A stretch of 64,000 nt of DNA from contig JBILGM010000001.1 of assembly GCA_044351045.1 (NCBI GenBank), forward strand, positions 62,001 through 126,000, in the 5' to 3' direction. A model generated the notes under the pieces. That model had not been told where the DNA came from, did not search any database, and was given only the letters and a program-made list of their open reading frames with translations. Below, piece by piece: positions 49,921 through 58,691 of the stretch. The position numbers were made by a program, and so were the translations under genes. Position 1 is the stretch's first letter. Every line of letters begins with the position of its first letter. Source of the DNA: UBA6136 sp044351045. Lineage in GTDB: Bacteria > Pseudomonadota > Gammaproteobacteria > Methylococcales > Methylococcaceae.

Positions 49921-50532
49921 TCAGTCACGGCAGAGGCCGCAAGCCGCGTCCTGGAAACTTTTGTCGGCCGCGATGGCCATGATGGCCCGATCCAGGGCGT
50001 GATTGATGGTTTCCTGGTAATTGATGGCCGAACCGGAATCGCCATAATTCTGGGAAGTACCGGAGTGGCTCTCACTCCAGCAGGTCTCTCCATGTTGATC
50101 CGTCAGTGTCGCGTCAAGCATCACCCGTGCTTCGTATTCTGAGTTCACGTGAACGTTTTCATTGATGCTGATACCGGCCAGGCTCAACTTCATGCGCGGC
50201 CCTTTTGGATCGCTCAGGTTGATGCCAGCGAATTTAAACATCGCATTTGAGCCAGTATGAACCCATGGGGTAGGGTTCCCCTTCAAGCTGATGCTCTGGA
50301 TCAGCAATGGGCTGGATTCCAGTGTCCGTTTGCCCACGAGATTGTTCGTCAGCCCATTCGAGACATCGACGCTCGACAGCGACACACATCGATTAACCTT
50401 GGGTACATCCTGGAGGTCTAACTCGGATCGGTATTGCGGATTGAAGGAGGTCGGCGCGATGGATTTTTGTGCACAGCCGACCAGCGCACTACCCAGTGCG
50501 ATGGCGAATAATGTCGCTACCCTTGTTTTCAT
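49921..50532 (-). CDS. YajG-like lipoprotein
   Basis: The 203-residue protein has a lipoprotein signal (MKTRVATLFAIALGSALVGC, Cys20). Its mature part contains VNRCVSLSSVDVSNGLTNNL, later a MKLSLAGISINENVHVNSEY segment with YEARVMLDATLTDQHGE. This organisation (an Asn-containing start, then a strand pair with a conserved LxDxxG-like core) resembles outer-membrane lipoproteins of the YajG type; the match is moderate. CGLC near the C-terminus is an extra Cys pair. GGAGGATCTT precedes the ATG. It is followed by small envelope proteins on the same strand. Confidence 0.6.
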   Translation of the reverse strand: MKTRVATLFAIALGSALVGCAQKSIAPTSFNPQYRSELDLQDVPKVNRCVSLSSVDVSNGLTNNLVGKRTLESSPLLIQSISLKGNPTPWVHTGSNAMFKFAGINLSDPKGPRMKLSLAGISINENVHVNSEYEARVMLDATLTDQHGETCWSESHSGTSQNYGDSGSAINYQETINHALDRAIMAIAADKSFQDAACGLCRD

Positions 50533-50736
50533 AAGATCCTCCGGGGTGGATTTATGGGAGTTCTTGTCGTTATTGAAGCCGAGTAAAAAATGGGAGCATC
50601 AACAAAATTAGCCGCGTGCTAATTGTTGCCGCTTAAGCTAACGCGGATTCGCACGGCAAAAATTCGGCGATGAGGCATCAGTCGCACCGAATCCCACCAT
50701 GTGCCGTAGAACTATTCCTGAAACAAGACTCTTCTC

Positions 50737-51393
50737 ATGAACAATCCAACCAATCAGTCATCACGGAATCCATCTACCTTTGAGCGCACCCCCATCCAGC
50801 GAATTTGTGTCTTTTGTGGTGCCAGTCAGGGTCAGCGATCCGAATATCGCGATGCAGCGGTTGCAGTCGGTGAGATGATTGCCGCTCGCGGGTTCGAGCT
50901 GGTCTATGGCGGTGGCAACATCGGTCTGATGGGTGTGGTCTCCAATGCCTGTCTCGGGGCTGGAGGCCAGGTGATTGGCGTGATTCCCGAGTCGTTGGTG
51001 GGGCGGGAGTTCGCGGGGGAACTCATTGAGCATCCGGGCATTACCCGGCTAGAGGTGGTGGATTCGATGCACACCCGCAAGGCGCGCATGGCGCAACTGG
51101 CGGATGGATTCATTGCCCTGCCGGGTGGTTTCGGTACTTTTGAGGAACTGTTCGAGATCTTGACCTGGGCCCAGCTGGGGTTTCATCACAAACCCATCGG
51201 CCTGCTAGATGTGGTTGGCTACTTTGAGCCCTTGCTGGCGCTTTGCGACCGGGCGGTGGCGGAAGGCTTTCTCCGAGCGGAAAACCGGGCTCAATTACTG
51301 GCCCATACCGACCCTTCTGTCTTGCTGGCAAAGATGGCGGAGTATCAGTCCCCCGCCTTCAAGGCCTGGGTCAAATCCGCCGAACAATTGTAG
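50737..51393 (+). CDS. LOG-family (lysine decarboxylase-like) phosphoribohydrolase
   Basis: The 218-residue protein has the LOG family blocks RICVFCGASQGQRSEYRDAA, LVYGGGNIGLMGVVSNACLG and ALPGGFGTFEELFEILTWAQ (the PGGxGTxxE motif). LOG proteins cleave nucleoside 5'-monophosphates, including cytokinin nucleotides in plants; bacterial members act on purine nucleotides such as AMP. It is cytoplasmic and stands alone, convergent with gmk. Confidence 0.88.
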   Translation: MNNPTNQSSRNPSTFERTPIQRICVFCGASQGQRSEYRDAAVAVGEMIAARGFELVYGGGNIGLMGVVSNACLGAGGQVIGVIPESLVGREFAGELIEHPGITRLEVVDSMHTRKARMAQLADGFIALPGGFGTFEELFEILTWAQLGFHHKPIGLLDVVGYFEPLLALCDRAVAEGFLRAENRAQLLAHTDPSVLLAKMAEYQSPAFKAWVKSAEQL

Positions 51394-51405
51394 GCCTGAG
51401 GGACT

Positions 51406-52023
51406 TCAGCCTAGCAGGCCCGAGATCAGCCCCTCATGCGCTGCCGATTGCCGGCGAGTTCTCAGCCGGTTAGCTGTCATGATGGCGCTGAGTTCCGCCA
51501 ACGCCTCCTCGAAAACGTCATTGATCACCAGATAGTCGTATTCGCCATAGTGCGACATTTCGGAAATGGCATCGGCCATGCGTCGATGAATCGTTGCCGG
51601 ATCGTCCTGGCCACGGCCACTCAGTCGGGCCTCCAGATCGGCTTGCGAAGGCGGCAGGACAAAAATGGACTGGCAGCCGGCAATCAGCTCCCGAATCTGA
51701 CGAGCGCCCTGCCAGTCGATTTCCAGAATGACATCTTCACCTCGTGTCAGCGCGGCTTCCACCGTTCGGTGAGCCGTGCCGTAGAAATTGTCGAAGACCT
51801 GGGCATGTTCGAGAAACTCCCCGGCTTCCACCATGTGGAGAAAACTTTCTCGGCTGACGAAATAATAATCCCGGCCGTGTTCCTCTCCAGGTCGCTGAGC
51901 GCGGGTGGTGTGCGATACCGAGACCGCCAAGCCCGCGCACTGGCTCCGCAGCGCTCTGACCAAGCTGGTTTTGCCGGCGCCCGAGGGGGCGGAAACGATA
52001 AAAAGAGTTCCCTGAGTCGTCAT
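51406..52023 (-). CDS. gmk: Guanylate kinase
   Basis: The 205-residue enzyme phosphorylates GMP to GDP. P-loop FIVSAPSGAGKTSL (residues 8-21), GMP-binding HTTRAQRPGEEHGRDYYFVS and ILEIDWQGARQI are present. Length is normal. It begins 4 bp after the pyrC' stop, so it may share that operon. rpoZ, which often follows gmk, is not downstream here. Confidence 0.95.
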   Translation of the reverse strand: MTTQGTLFIVSAPSGAGKTSLVRALRSQCAGLAVSVSHTTRAQRPGEEHGRDYYFVSRESFLHMVEAGEFLEHAQVFDNFYGTAHRTVEAALTRGEDVILEIDWQGARQIRELIAGCQSIFVLPPSQADLEARLSGRGQDDPATIHRRMADAISEMSHYGEYDYLVINDVFEEALAELSAIMTANRLRTRRQSAAHEGLISGLLG

Positions 52024-52027
52024 GGCT

Positions 52028-53317
52028 TCACCTTGCGTTCAATTCAAAGACACGTGCACCCCCCAGGAAAGTATGGGTCACCCTGCCCTTGAGCGTCTGT
52101 CTCCAGTAGGGCGTGTTGCGCCCGGCGCTCAGCCAGGTATCGCTGTCGACGGTCCAACGCTGCTTCGGGTCGAATACACAGAGGTCAGCCACAACGCCCG
52201 CCGTTAGTCTTCCGGCCTCGATCCCCAGAATATCCGCCGGGCCGGAGGTCAGGGCGGCAAGCGCTTGAGACAGTGTCATCGCGCCGGCCTCGACCAGTGT
52301 CATCGTCAGTGGCAGCAGGGTTTGCAACGAGGCGATGCCGGGCTCGGTGGCGGGAAATGCATCGAGTTTGGCATCTGGTTCGTGCGGCTGATGGTCTGAG
52401 CAGAGGGCCGCAATCACCCCGTCACGCACCCCATCACGCAGTGCGTCACGATCCGCATGTTCACGTAAGGGCGGCCGCAGGTGGTAGTGCGCATCGAAGC
52501 CCTGGATGGCTTCGTCCGTGAGATGCAGCTGATGGATGGCGACGTCGGCAGTGACTGGAAGACCTTTTTCGCGGGCCCTCGATATAGAACGAAGGGCACG
52601 GGCACTGCTAAGTTGGGCAAAGTGAACGCGAGCGCCGGTGTGTTCGATCAGCGCCAGCACCTGCGCCACCGCTACGGTCTCGGCCGCGTAAGGAATGCCG
52701 CGTAGCCCCATGCGAGTGGATACCGCTCCTTCGTGAGCACAGCCCTGATCGGCCAGGTCCTTGTCCTCGGGGCGGACGATGACCAGAAGATCGTGGCTGG
52801 CGGCGTATTCCAGCGCACGGCGCAACACCAGGGTGTTCGCGACCGGCGACATGGCGTTGCTGACGGCTAGGCAGCCCGCTTCCTTGAGAAAGCTCATTTC
52901 GCTGAGATCCTGTCCCTTCAGTCCCTTGGTCAGCGCGCCTATCGGTTGTATGCGTAACTTTCCGGCCAGCGCTGCTTTGTCATGAATCAGCCGAACCACC
53001 GCCGGAGTGTCAATGATCGGATGGGTATCGGGCGGCATGCAGATAGTGGTAATGCCGCTTGCCGCCGCAGCCAGACTCTCGCTGGCAATGGTGGCCTTGT
53101 GTTCGTAACCCGGCTCGCGCAACCGGGCACTCAGGTCGATGAAACCAGGGCAAACAATCTGCCCCTTTGCGTCGATGTTCAGATCAGCCTCAAATCCCTC
53201 CGGCCGGTTACCCAGCGCCACAATGCGACCCTCGGCGATGAATACATCCTGATGCATATCGCACTGACCGGATGGGTCAATGACCCGACCACCCTGAATG
53301 TGGATGCGCTGGCTCAT
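52028..53317 (-). CDS. pyrC': Dihydroorotase-like, non-catalytic PyrC' partner of aspartate carbamoyltransferase
   Basis: The 429-residue protein is homologous to dihydroorotase, but the HxH zinc motif is gone: FIDLSARLREPGYEHK has Ser63 and Arg65 in place of the histidines. Such inactive PyrC' (PyrX) proteins form a complex with PyrB in Pseudomonas and relatives and are needed for its stability. Its start overlaps the pyrB stop (ATGA), which supports this complex. A real dihydroorotase must be encoded elsewhere. Confidence 0.88.
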   Translation of the reverse strand: MSQRIHIQGGRVIDPSGQCDMHQDVFIAEGRIVALGNRPEGFEADLNIDAKGQIVCPGFIDLSARLREPGYEHKATIASESLAAAASGITTICMPPDTHPIIDTPAVVRLIHDKAALAGKLRIQPIGALTKGLKGQDLSEMSFLKEAGCLAVSNAMSPVANTLVLRRALEYAASHDLLVIVRPEDKDLADQGCAHEGAVSTRMGLRGIPYAAETVAVAQVLALIEHTGARVHFAQLSSARALRSISRAREKGLPVTADVAIHQLHLTDEAIQGFDAHYHLRPPLREHADRDALRDGVRDGVIAALCSDHQPHEPDAKLDAFPATEPGIASLQTLLPLTMTLVEAGAMTLSQALAALTSGPADILGIEAGRLTAGVVADLCVFDPKQRWTVDSDTWLSAGRNTPYWRQTLKGRVTHTFLGGARVFELNAR

Positions 53318-54288
53318 GCCGTTCTCTCGCTGGAATCATGGCGCATGGCCATGGACATAACGGCCATGCGGATGGCAATGCCATGGGTGACCTGCTGAAG
53401 AATGACGGAGCGGCTGCCGTCGGCGACCCTGGATTCGATTTCAACACCACGATTGATCGGGCCGGGATGCATCACCATGGCGTCTGGTTTGGCTTGGGCC
53501 AGACGCGACTCGGTGAGGCCGAAGCGTGCGTAATACTCATGTTCGCTGGGAATAAACGCGCCATTCATGCGCTCCCTTTGCAATCGCAGCATGATAATGA
53601 CATCCACGCCCTCAAGCCCGCAGTCGAGATCGTAAAAGGGCTTGACGCCGAGGGATTCGATGTCGGCCGGCAGCAGTGTGCGCGGACCCACCACGCGAAT
53701 TTCCCTGGTTCCCAGGATGCGCAGCGCATGAATTTCGGATCGGGCCACACGGGAATGCAGGATGTCACCAACGATGGCCACCCTCAGCTGGCTGAAATCT
53801 CCCTTGTGCTTGCGGATGGTGAACACATCCAGCATCGCCTGGGTGGGATGCGCGTGTCGGCCATCACCGGCATTGATGACGCTGATGTGCGGCGCAACAT
53901 GACGGGCGATGAAATGCGGTGCACCGCTCTGTGCGTGGCGTACCACGAACATGTCAACATGCATCGCCTCAATGTTCCGGATCGTGTCCAGCAGGCTTTC
54001 GCCTTTGGTCGTTGCCGAGGTGGCGATGTTGACGTTCAGCACATCGGCCGACAAGCGCTTGGCGGCCAGTTCGAAGGTGGTCCGCGTCCGGGTGCTGGTT
54101 TCAAAAAACAGGTTGACGATGGTCTTGCCGCGCAACAATGGGACTTTCTTCACCGTTTGCTCGGTGACGCTGCTGAGGGACTCGGCGGTGTCCATGATCG
54201 ATTCCAGCAAAGAACGGGGCAGTCCTTCCAAGCTTAGGAAGTGCCGGAGTTGCCCGCGGTCATTGAGTTGCAGGTTGCTGGAACTCAT
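53314..54288 (-). CDS. pyrB: Aspartate carbamoyltransferase catalytic subunit
   Basis: The 324-residue enzyme condenses aspartate and carbamoyl phosphate in pyrimidine synthesis. FFETSTRTRTTFELA holds the carbamoyl-phosphate loop, with HPTQAMLDVFTI and MHPGPINRGVEI as other conserved blocks. It starts at ATG 54288, overlapping the pyrR stop by 4 bp. It has no PyrI neighbour and would instead assemble with PyrC'. Confidence 0.95.
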   Translation of the reverse strand: MSSSNLQLNDRGQLRHFLSLEGLPRSLLESIMDTAESLSSVTEQTVKKVPLLRGKTIVNLFFETSTRTRTTFELAAKRLSADVLNVNIATSATTKGESLLDTIRNIEAMHVDMFVVRHAQSGAPHFIARHVAPHISVINAGDGRHAHPTQAMLDVFTIRKHKGDFSQLRVAIVGDILHSRVARSEIHALRILGTREIRVVGPRTLLPADIESLGVKPFYDLDCGLEGVDVIIMLRLQRERMNGAFIPSEHEYYARFGLTESRLAQAKPDAMVMHPGPINRGVEIESRVADGSRSVILQQVTHGIAIRMAVMSMAMRHDSSERTA

Positions 54289-54818
54289 GCCGCTTTTCGC
54301 AGGGTATGGACCGATAAGGCCAGGGGGGCCGGTCCGGTGAGTTTGATGCGCTGGCCGGTCGGTAGGGTCAGTGTTCCGCCAGCGCAATCAGGGCGCAACG
54401 GAATCTCCCGCCCGTCGCGTTCAATCAATACGCCCAGCAAGATCTGGGACGGTCGGCCGTAATCGAAAATCTCGTTGAGAGCGGCACGGATGGTGCGGCC
54501 GGTATAGAACACGTCATCGATCAGCAGAATATCTCGCCCCTCCAGCGTGAAGGGCAGCTGGCTGGCCTGTACCTGCGGGTGCATACCTATTTGCGAGAAA
54601 TCGTCACGGTAGAATGTGATGTCGAGTTTGCCCAATGGCTCGCCAATGCCCAGTCGCCGATGCAGTTCCTCGGCGATCCAGACGCCCCCGCTATGGATGC
54701 CGATCATGATCGGGTCAGTCATTTGTCGCTGGGCCATTTCCTGTCGCAGCTGCTGCTCCAGGTTAACCAGCAAGGACTGGCAGTCGGCTAGTTCGGAGAT
54801 GTCGGGTGATTCAGGCAT
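54285..54818 (-). CDS. pyrR: PyrR, pyrimidine regulator/uracil phosphoribosyltransferase
   Basis: The 177-residue protein has the PRPP-binding motif ILLIDDVFYTGRTIRAAL (about residues 96-113) and MIGIHSGGVWIAEELHRRLG. In Gram-positives PyrR attenuates pyr transcription; in this gammaproteobacterial position (before pyrB) regulation or uracil salvage are both possible. I see no PyrR-type attenuator upstream. It overlaps ruvX by 8 bp and pyrB by 4 bp. Confidence 0.9.
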   Translation of the reverse strand: MPESPDISELADCQSLLVNLEQQLRQEMAQRQMTDPIMIGIHSGGVWIAEELHRRLGIGEPLGKLDITFYRDDFSQIGMHPQVQASQLPFTLEGRDILLIDDVFYTGRTIRAALNEIFDYGRPSQILLGVLIERDGREIPLRPDCAGGTLTLPTGQRIKLTGPAPLALSVHTLRKAA

Positions 54819-55299
54819 CGAGGGACTCCCGGGGGGCAGTATGATTCAGCCAGGTCTGCAGAATCAGCTGGGCCGCGAGCTCATCCTTGACATCGGTGAA
54901 CTGGACGGACTTTCTGGGTCGGCGGTCGTAAAACAGGCTCTGTGATTCGCGGGTGGATAGCGCCTCGTCCATCACGTGGACCGGTCGCTGATAGCGCCCC
55001 TCCAGCGACCGGCAGAACTTGAGAATGCGCTCGATCATCGGGTTTTTTTCTACCGTCTCGACAATGGGATAAGGAACGCCGACAACAAAGGCCGCGGGCT
55101 GCCAAGTCTCGACAAGCCGGGAAATGGCGGACCACATCGCATCGGGATGGCTCGACCGCAGGGTTTCCAGTGGGCTGGCGGTACCGGTGATTCTCTGGCC
55201 TATGGCGACCCCGGTTTTTTTTTCGCCATAATCGAACCCCAGGAAAGTAGCGTTGCGGGTGGTTTCGGCCGATCGTGTCTTGACGGCGGATTCAGCCAT
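54811..55299 (-). CDS. ruvX: RuvX (YqgF), Holliday junction resolvase-like/pre-16S rRNA nuclease
   Basis: The 162-residue RNase H-fold protein has FLGFDYGEKKTGVAIGQRIT with the first catalytic Asp, FVVGVPYP and VHVMDEALSTRESQSLF with the acidic pair. YqgF trims the 5' end of 16S rRNA in E. coli. It overlaps yqgE at the start and pyrR at the end by 8 bp each, so the operon is tightly packed. Confidence 0.93.
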   Translation of the reverse strand: MAESAVKTRSAETTRNATFLGFDYGEKKTGVAIGQRITGTASPLETLRSSHPDAMWSAISRLVETWQPAAFVVGVPYPIVETVEKNPMIERILKFCRSLEGRYQRPVHVMDEALSTRESQSLFYDRRPRKSVQFTDVKDELAAQLILQTWLNHTAPRESLDA

Positions 55300-55864
55300 G
55301 CCCGGCCTGCGTGGTCAGTAGCGAGATATCAATGCCCATTAGTTCAGCCGCCGCTTTCCACCGGCGCGTGGCCGGGTGGTTGAAGATGATGGATTGCTCG
55401 GCTTCGGCATTTAGCCAGGAATTCTGCACGATCTCCTCTTCCAGCTGCCCCCTGCCCCACCCGGCATAGCCCAGTGCCAGTAGCATGTTCCGAGGCCCTT
55501 CGCCGCAGCTGATCGCCTCCAGTATGTCCCGTGAAGTGGTCAGGGACAGCGAGTCGGAGACCTTGAGAGTGGAATTCCACTCACCTACAGGCTCATGCAG
55601 CACGAAACCCCGATCGGGGTGGACGGGTCCGCCAAAATACACCGGCGTCTGTCCCAGGGTCTCATCGTTCAGTTCGATGTTCATCTGGCCCAATACATCC
55701 TTGAGCGTCAGTTCGGATGGACGGTTGATGATGATGCCCAGCGCGCCCTCGTCGTTATGCTGGCATAGGTAAGTCACGGTGCGCGCGAAGAAGGGATCGC
55801 TCAAGCCTGGCATGGCGATCAGGAAATGATTGGTCAGATTGGCAACGGCTTCGATCATGGCCAT
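55292..55864 (-). CDS. yqgE: YqgE/AlgH family protein (DUF179)
   Basis: The 190-residue protein begins ANLTNHFLIAMPGLSDPFFA, the family start, and has EGALGIIINRPSELTLKDVL and YAGWGRGQLEEEI. Its role is not established; AlgH influences alginate production in Pseudomonas and co-occurs with ruvX. I start it at ATG 55864, because the upstream extension is not conserved. It lies between tonB and ruvX. Confidence 0.92.
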   Translation of the reverse strand: MAMIEAVANLTNHFLIAMPGLSDPFFARTVTYLCQHNDEGALGIIINRPSELTLKDVLGQMNIELNDETLGQTPVYFGGPVHPDRGFVLHEPVGEWNSTLKVSDSLSLTTSRDILEAISCGEGPRNMLLALGYAGWGRGQLEEEIVQNSWLNAEAEQSIIFNHPATRRWKAAAELMGIDISLLTTQAGHG

Positions 55865-55941
55865 AGTATCGGTGGATGGGGTGCGACCGCGCAACCCGGA
55901 ATCTGTCGGAGTGCCGCATTGTGATGGTTCTGCCCCCATCT

Positions 55942-57552
55942 CTAGCGGACGCGGGTTTCCAAGTGATAGTTGCTGTCAAATCGCCAGGTTCGAGTGATCA
56001 CCAGAATATCCACCTCGTCGCGAATTTCCTTCGGCAGCGGGGCAAAGGGTGCGGCAAGGTGGACGATGTTACGGGCGGCGTTGTCCAGTGCTCCATGTCC
56101 AGAGGGTTGGTGGAGCTGAACGGAATAGACGCTGCCGTCCGGCTTGATGCCCACTGCCAATGTCAGTGTTCCGGAAAGCTTGTTGCGTCGCGCCTCGTCG
56201 GGATAGTTCAAATTGCCGATACGCTCGACTTTTTCCTGCCAGGCCTGCTCATACGCGGCTACCACCACCCGATGGCTCTTAACCTCCGTTGCATAAACGA
56301 TTTTCTTGTCGCGCATTTCAACGCTGCGCTGTTTATAGATATCGGCACTGACTTCGGCAATTTGCTGGCTTAAAAGACTGGCTGAAAAGGCCGGTTTGCC
56401 GGTCTTGTCTCCTTTGCCGTCATTTTGGGGTGCCGGTGCCGGGTCAGTCTTGCGCCCTGTCCTGCGCTCTTGCTGATCGCCCGATTTGCGGGTGCGGGCC
56501 GTTTTGGACGTGGCAAAGGGCTCGACATCGACATGGGTTTGCGATTGTGCCGGAGTCGGTTCGGGTTTCGGGGCCTTAGCCTGTATGGTCTCGATCGGCT
56601 TTGGCGGGGTGGGTGTTGCTTCAGCAGGTGTTTGGCGGGTTTGCGGCAAAGGCGAGTCGGGGGAGCCCACGGTTCTGGAGCGACCGGGGATCGAGGCGTG
56701 CCCGGCTTCAACTGCCGGCATTGGAGAGGCGGCATGGGCAGATTGTTGCTGAGGCTCCGGTGGACGCATGGGCGGAGCCGGTCTATTGGGTGGGCTCGAC
56801 TCGGGTTGGACGATGGGGTTGGGGAAGGTCGATGGCGGCTGGCCTGGGTCAGCGTCTGCCCGATTGTTTTCACCTAGGGATGGCTCTGGTTCGTCCTCGT
56901 CTTCGTCGGCCTGCTCCTCCTCGTCATCGTCCCAAGGCAGGAATTGTTCGGCTTTGGCTCTGGCTGGACGGACAGGCATCCTCGCCTGTGCCGGCGGTTC
57001 AGTTTTTGCCAAAATCTCGCCGGCCGGATTTGGCACAGCCGATTGATGGGGCTTGTCCTGATTGGCCACCCATCGTTTTTGAGTCGGCTCGAGTGCGTTT
57101 GGCATAGGGCTGGGAGGACCTACAAAGGCATTTGATGTGGCCGGTTTGGGGGGTCCGAGAAAGCTGAGTGGCGGCTCGGGGCGTGGCGGGCCGACGAGCG
57201 CAGAAAGTGGCGGTTCGGTTGCAGTGGCGCCCTGTTCTCGAGCTTTTCTGGTCGCTGGCTTGCCAGGTGCGAGCGGCTTCTCGGGTGGCTTTGGTTCGGC
57301 CTTGATTTCTGGTGGAGGCTCCTGACGCGGCGATGGCGCTACTTCGCTGGGCAAAGGCGTTTGGACCGGTTCCGCTGGGGGCATTTCGGGGGTGGCCTCC
57401 GCCAGCTTCGGGGGATTGGGGCGAACCAGCGTCATCGATATCGTCTTGCGGCCGGGTTGTCCCGAGCGCGGCAGTTCGTAGTGCACCCCGAAAATCAGAA
57501 ACGCGTGGATCAACAGCGCGGCCAGGAGGGCTATTAGTAAAGGTCGCGGCAT
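55942..57552 (-). CDS. tonB: TonB, energy transducer with very long Pro-rich spacer
   Basis: The 536-residue protein has the usual N-terminal membrane anchor (LLIALLAALLIHAFLIFGVH), a very long Pro/Glu/Lys-rich spacer and the TonB C-terminal domain (LNYPDEARRNKLSGTLTLAV; YSVQLHQPSGHGALDNAARN). It passes energy to outer-membrane receptors. Typical TonB proteins are 230-350 residues. Here the spacer has a GPP-rich part, one strongly acidic run (PWDDDEEEQADEDEDEPEPS) and a long Pro-rich zone. exbB and exbD are not nearby. I start at ATG 57552, which opens the anchor. Confidence 0.9.
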   Translation of the reverse strand: MPRPLLIALLAALLIHAFLIFGVHYELPRSGQPGRKTISMTLVRPNPPKLAEATPEMPPAEPVQTPLPSEVAPSPRQEPPPEIKAEPKPPEKPLAPGKPATRKAREQGATATEPPLSALVGPPRPEPPLSFLGPPKPATSNAFVGPPSPMPNALEPTQKRWVANQDKPHQSAVPNPAGEILAKTEPPAQARMPVRPARAKAEQFLPWDDDEEEQADEDEDEPEPSLGENNRADADPGQPPSTFPNPIVQPESSPPNRPAPPMRPPEPQQQSAHAASPMPAVEAGHASIPGRSRTVGSPDSPLPQTRQTPAEATPTPPKPIETIQAKAPKPEPTPAQSQTHVDVEPFATSKTARTRKSGDQQERRTGRKTDPAPAPQNDGKGDKTGKPAFSASLLSQQIAEVSADIYKQRSVEMRDKKIVYATEVKSHRVVVAAYEQAWQEKVERIGNLNYPDEARRNKLSGTLTLAVGIKPDGSVYSVQLHQPSGHGALDNAARNIVHLAAPFAPLPKEIRDEVDILVITRTWRFDSNYHLETRVR

Positions 57553-57901
57553 GGCATGACGACCCCCAGACAGGGGCTTTTCCTTAAGTGGGCCTGAGGC
57601 AAGCATTGGGTTTTTTGATCAGGCTATGAGGCTGGGGCGTGAGAGTGATCTGTCAATCAACAGTGCGCAGGCTGATGAATAATTGAGGGCAACTTTATTA
57701 TCCCCATATTGCTCAGGGATGCCACCCAACGCATTGAACCCGACTGGTTATTTAAGGAGGCGAGAGGGAAGGGTAGGGATTGCGCTTTTTGCAGGGAAGG
57801 CCTATTTTGTACATGGTTAGGCTCGTCCACAGCGGGGAGGGCCTCGTGTAGACCCAAGAAGGCGGCGCTCGAGCCGTCCACATCCTAGCGAGGAGATTGA
57901 T

Positions 57902-58543
57902 ATGTTCGAGTTTCTGTTTTTCGTGACGGCAATCTATATGGCCTATGTCGCGTATGAGGCCTATCAGGCGGTGGGAAGAGCCGAGAAGGGCGAGCCTGTT
58001 TTCAAGCCGCGTGCAGCCGCCCCCCCCAAGGCAGCCGTCCAGCCTGCTGCTGCCAAGATGTCGGCACCGGCTTCGGTAGTCACCCAGTCGGCGCCAAAAG
58101 CGGCGACGGCAGCGGCTAAAGCTTCGCAGCCTGCTACTGTCACGAAAACCGCCCCGGTGTCCAAGGCAGGCCCGGCAGCGAAAGTAGCGGCTGCAAAACC
58201 GTCTAAGACATCGTCCAAGCCGGCCGCTAAAAGCGAGGCCACCACGCCAGCTGCCAAGGCTCCGGAACCCAAGCCAACTCCGGCCAAGCCTGCTGCAGCG
58301 TTCGTCGCCCCGGTCGCGGTGGAAGCCACGAAGCTAACGGATGAATTCCGTAATCCCGCGACGGGTGAAGTTTCGCCAGTGCCTGCCAATTACCGGTTTG
58401 CCAAGAAATGGATCAAGGATGCCCTTGTCAGTGAGAAACTGCTGGATCGTGTCTATAAGCCCAACGAACTGGATGACACTGCTTCCAAAAAGGTGAAAGA
58501 GGCCATAGAGAAACTCCGAGCGATCAAAAAGTATCACGCCTGA
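57902..58543 (+). CDS. Membrane-anchored Ala/Lys/Pro-rich protein
   Basis: The 213-residue protein has one N-terminal membrane helix (FEFLFFVTAIYMAYVAYEAY). About 110 residues follow that are dominated by Ala, Lys, Pro and Ser (histone H1-like composition, repeats such as KPAAKSEATTPAAKAP). A small folded-looking C-terminal domain completes it (NYRFAKKWIKDALVSEKLLD; KVKEAIEKLRAIKKYHA). The linker may span the cell wall or bind DNA; neither is shown. AGGAGATTGAT gives a strong start, and a terminator follows. Family not recognised. Confidence 0.6.
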   Translation: MFEFLFFVTAIYMAYVAYEAYQAVGRAEKGEPVFKPRAAAPPKAAVQPAAAKMSAPASVVTQSAPKAATAAAKASQPATVTKTAPVSKAGPAAKVAAAKPSKTSSKPAAKSEATTPAAKAPEPKPTPAKPAAAFVAPVAVEATKLTDEFRNPATGEVSPVPANYRFAKKWIKDALVSEKLLDRVYKPNELDDTASKKVKEAIEKLRAIKKYHA

Positions 58544-58565
58544 CAAGCCTTCCACCTGTATCGAC

Positions 58566-58600
58566 TATGGCCGGCGCCCGTAAGGGCGACCGGCCATTTT
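58566..58600 (+). terminator. Rho-independent terminator
   Basis: ATGGCCGG and CCGGCCAT form a perfect outer stem, with CCC and GGG pairing inside; ATTTTC follows. It separates the Ala/Lys-rich protein gene from sucC. Confidence 0.75.
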
Positions 58601-58691
58601 CATGCGAAGGTTGCACGGAGGAGGGTCCGGCTCGATTAAGATGGCCCATTTACGCTCGTCCTCGCCCATTCTGCTGACAGGGACACATTAG

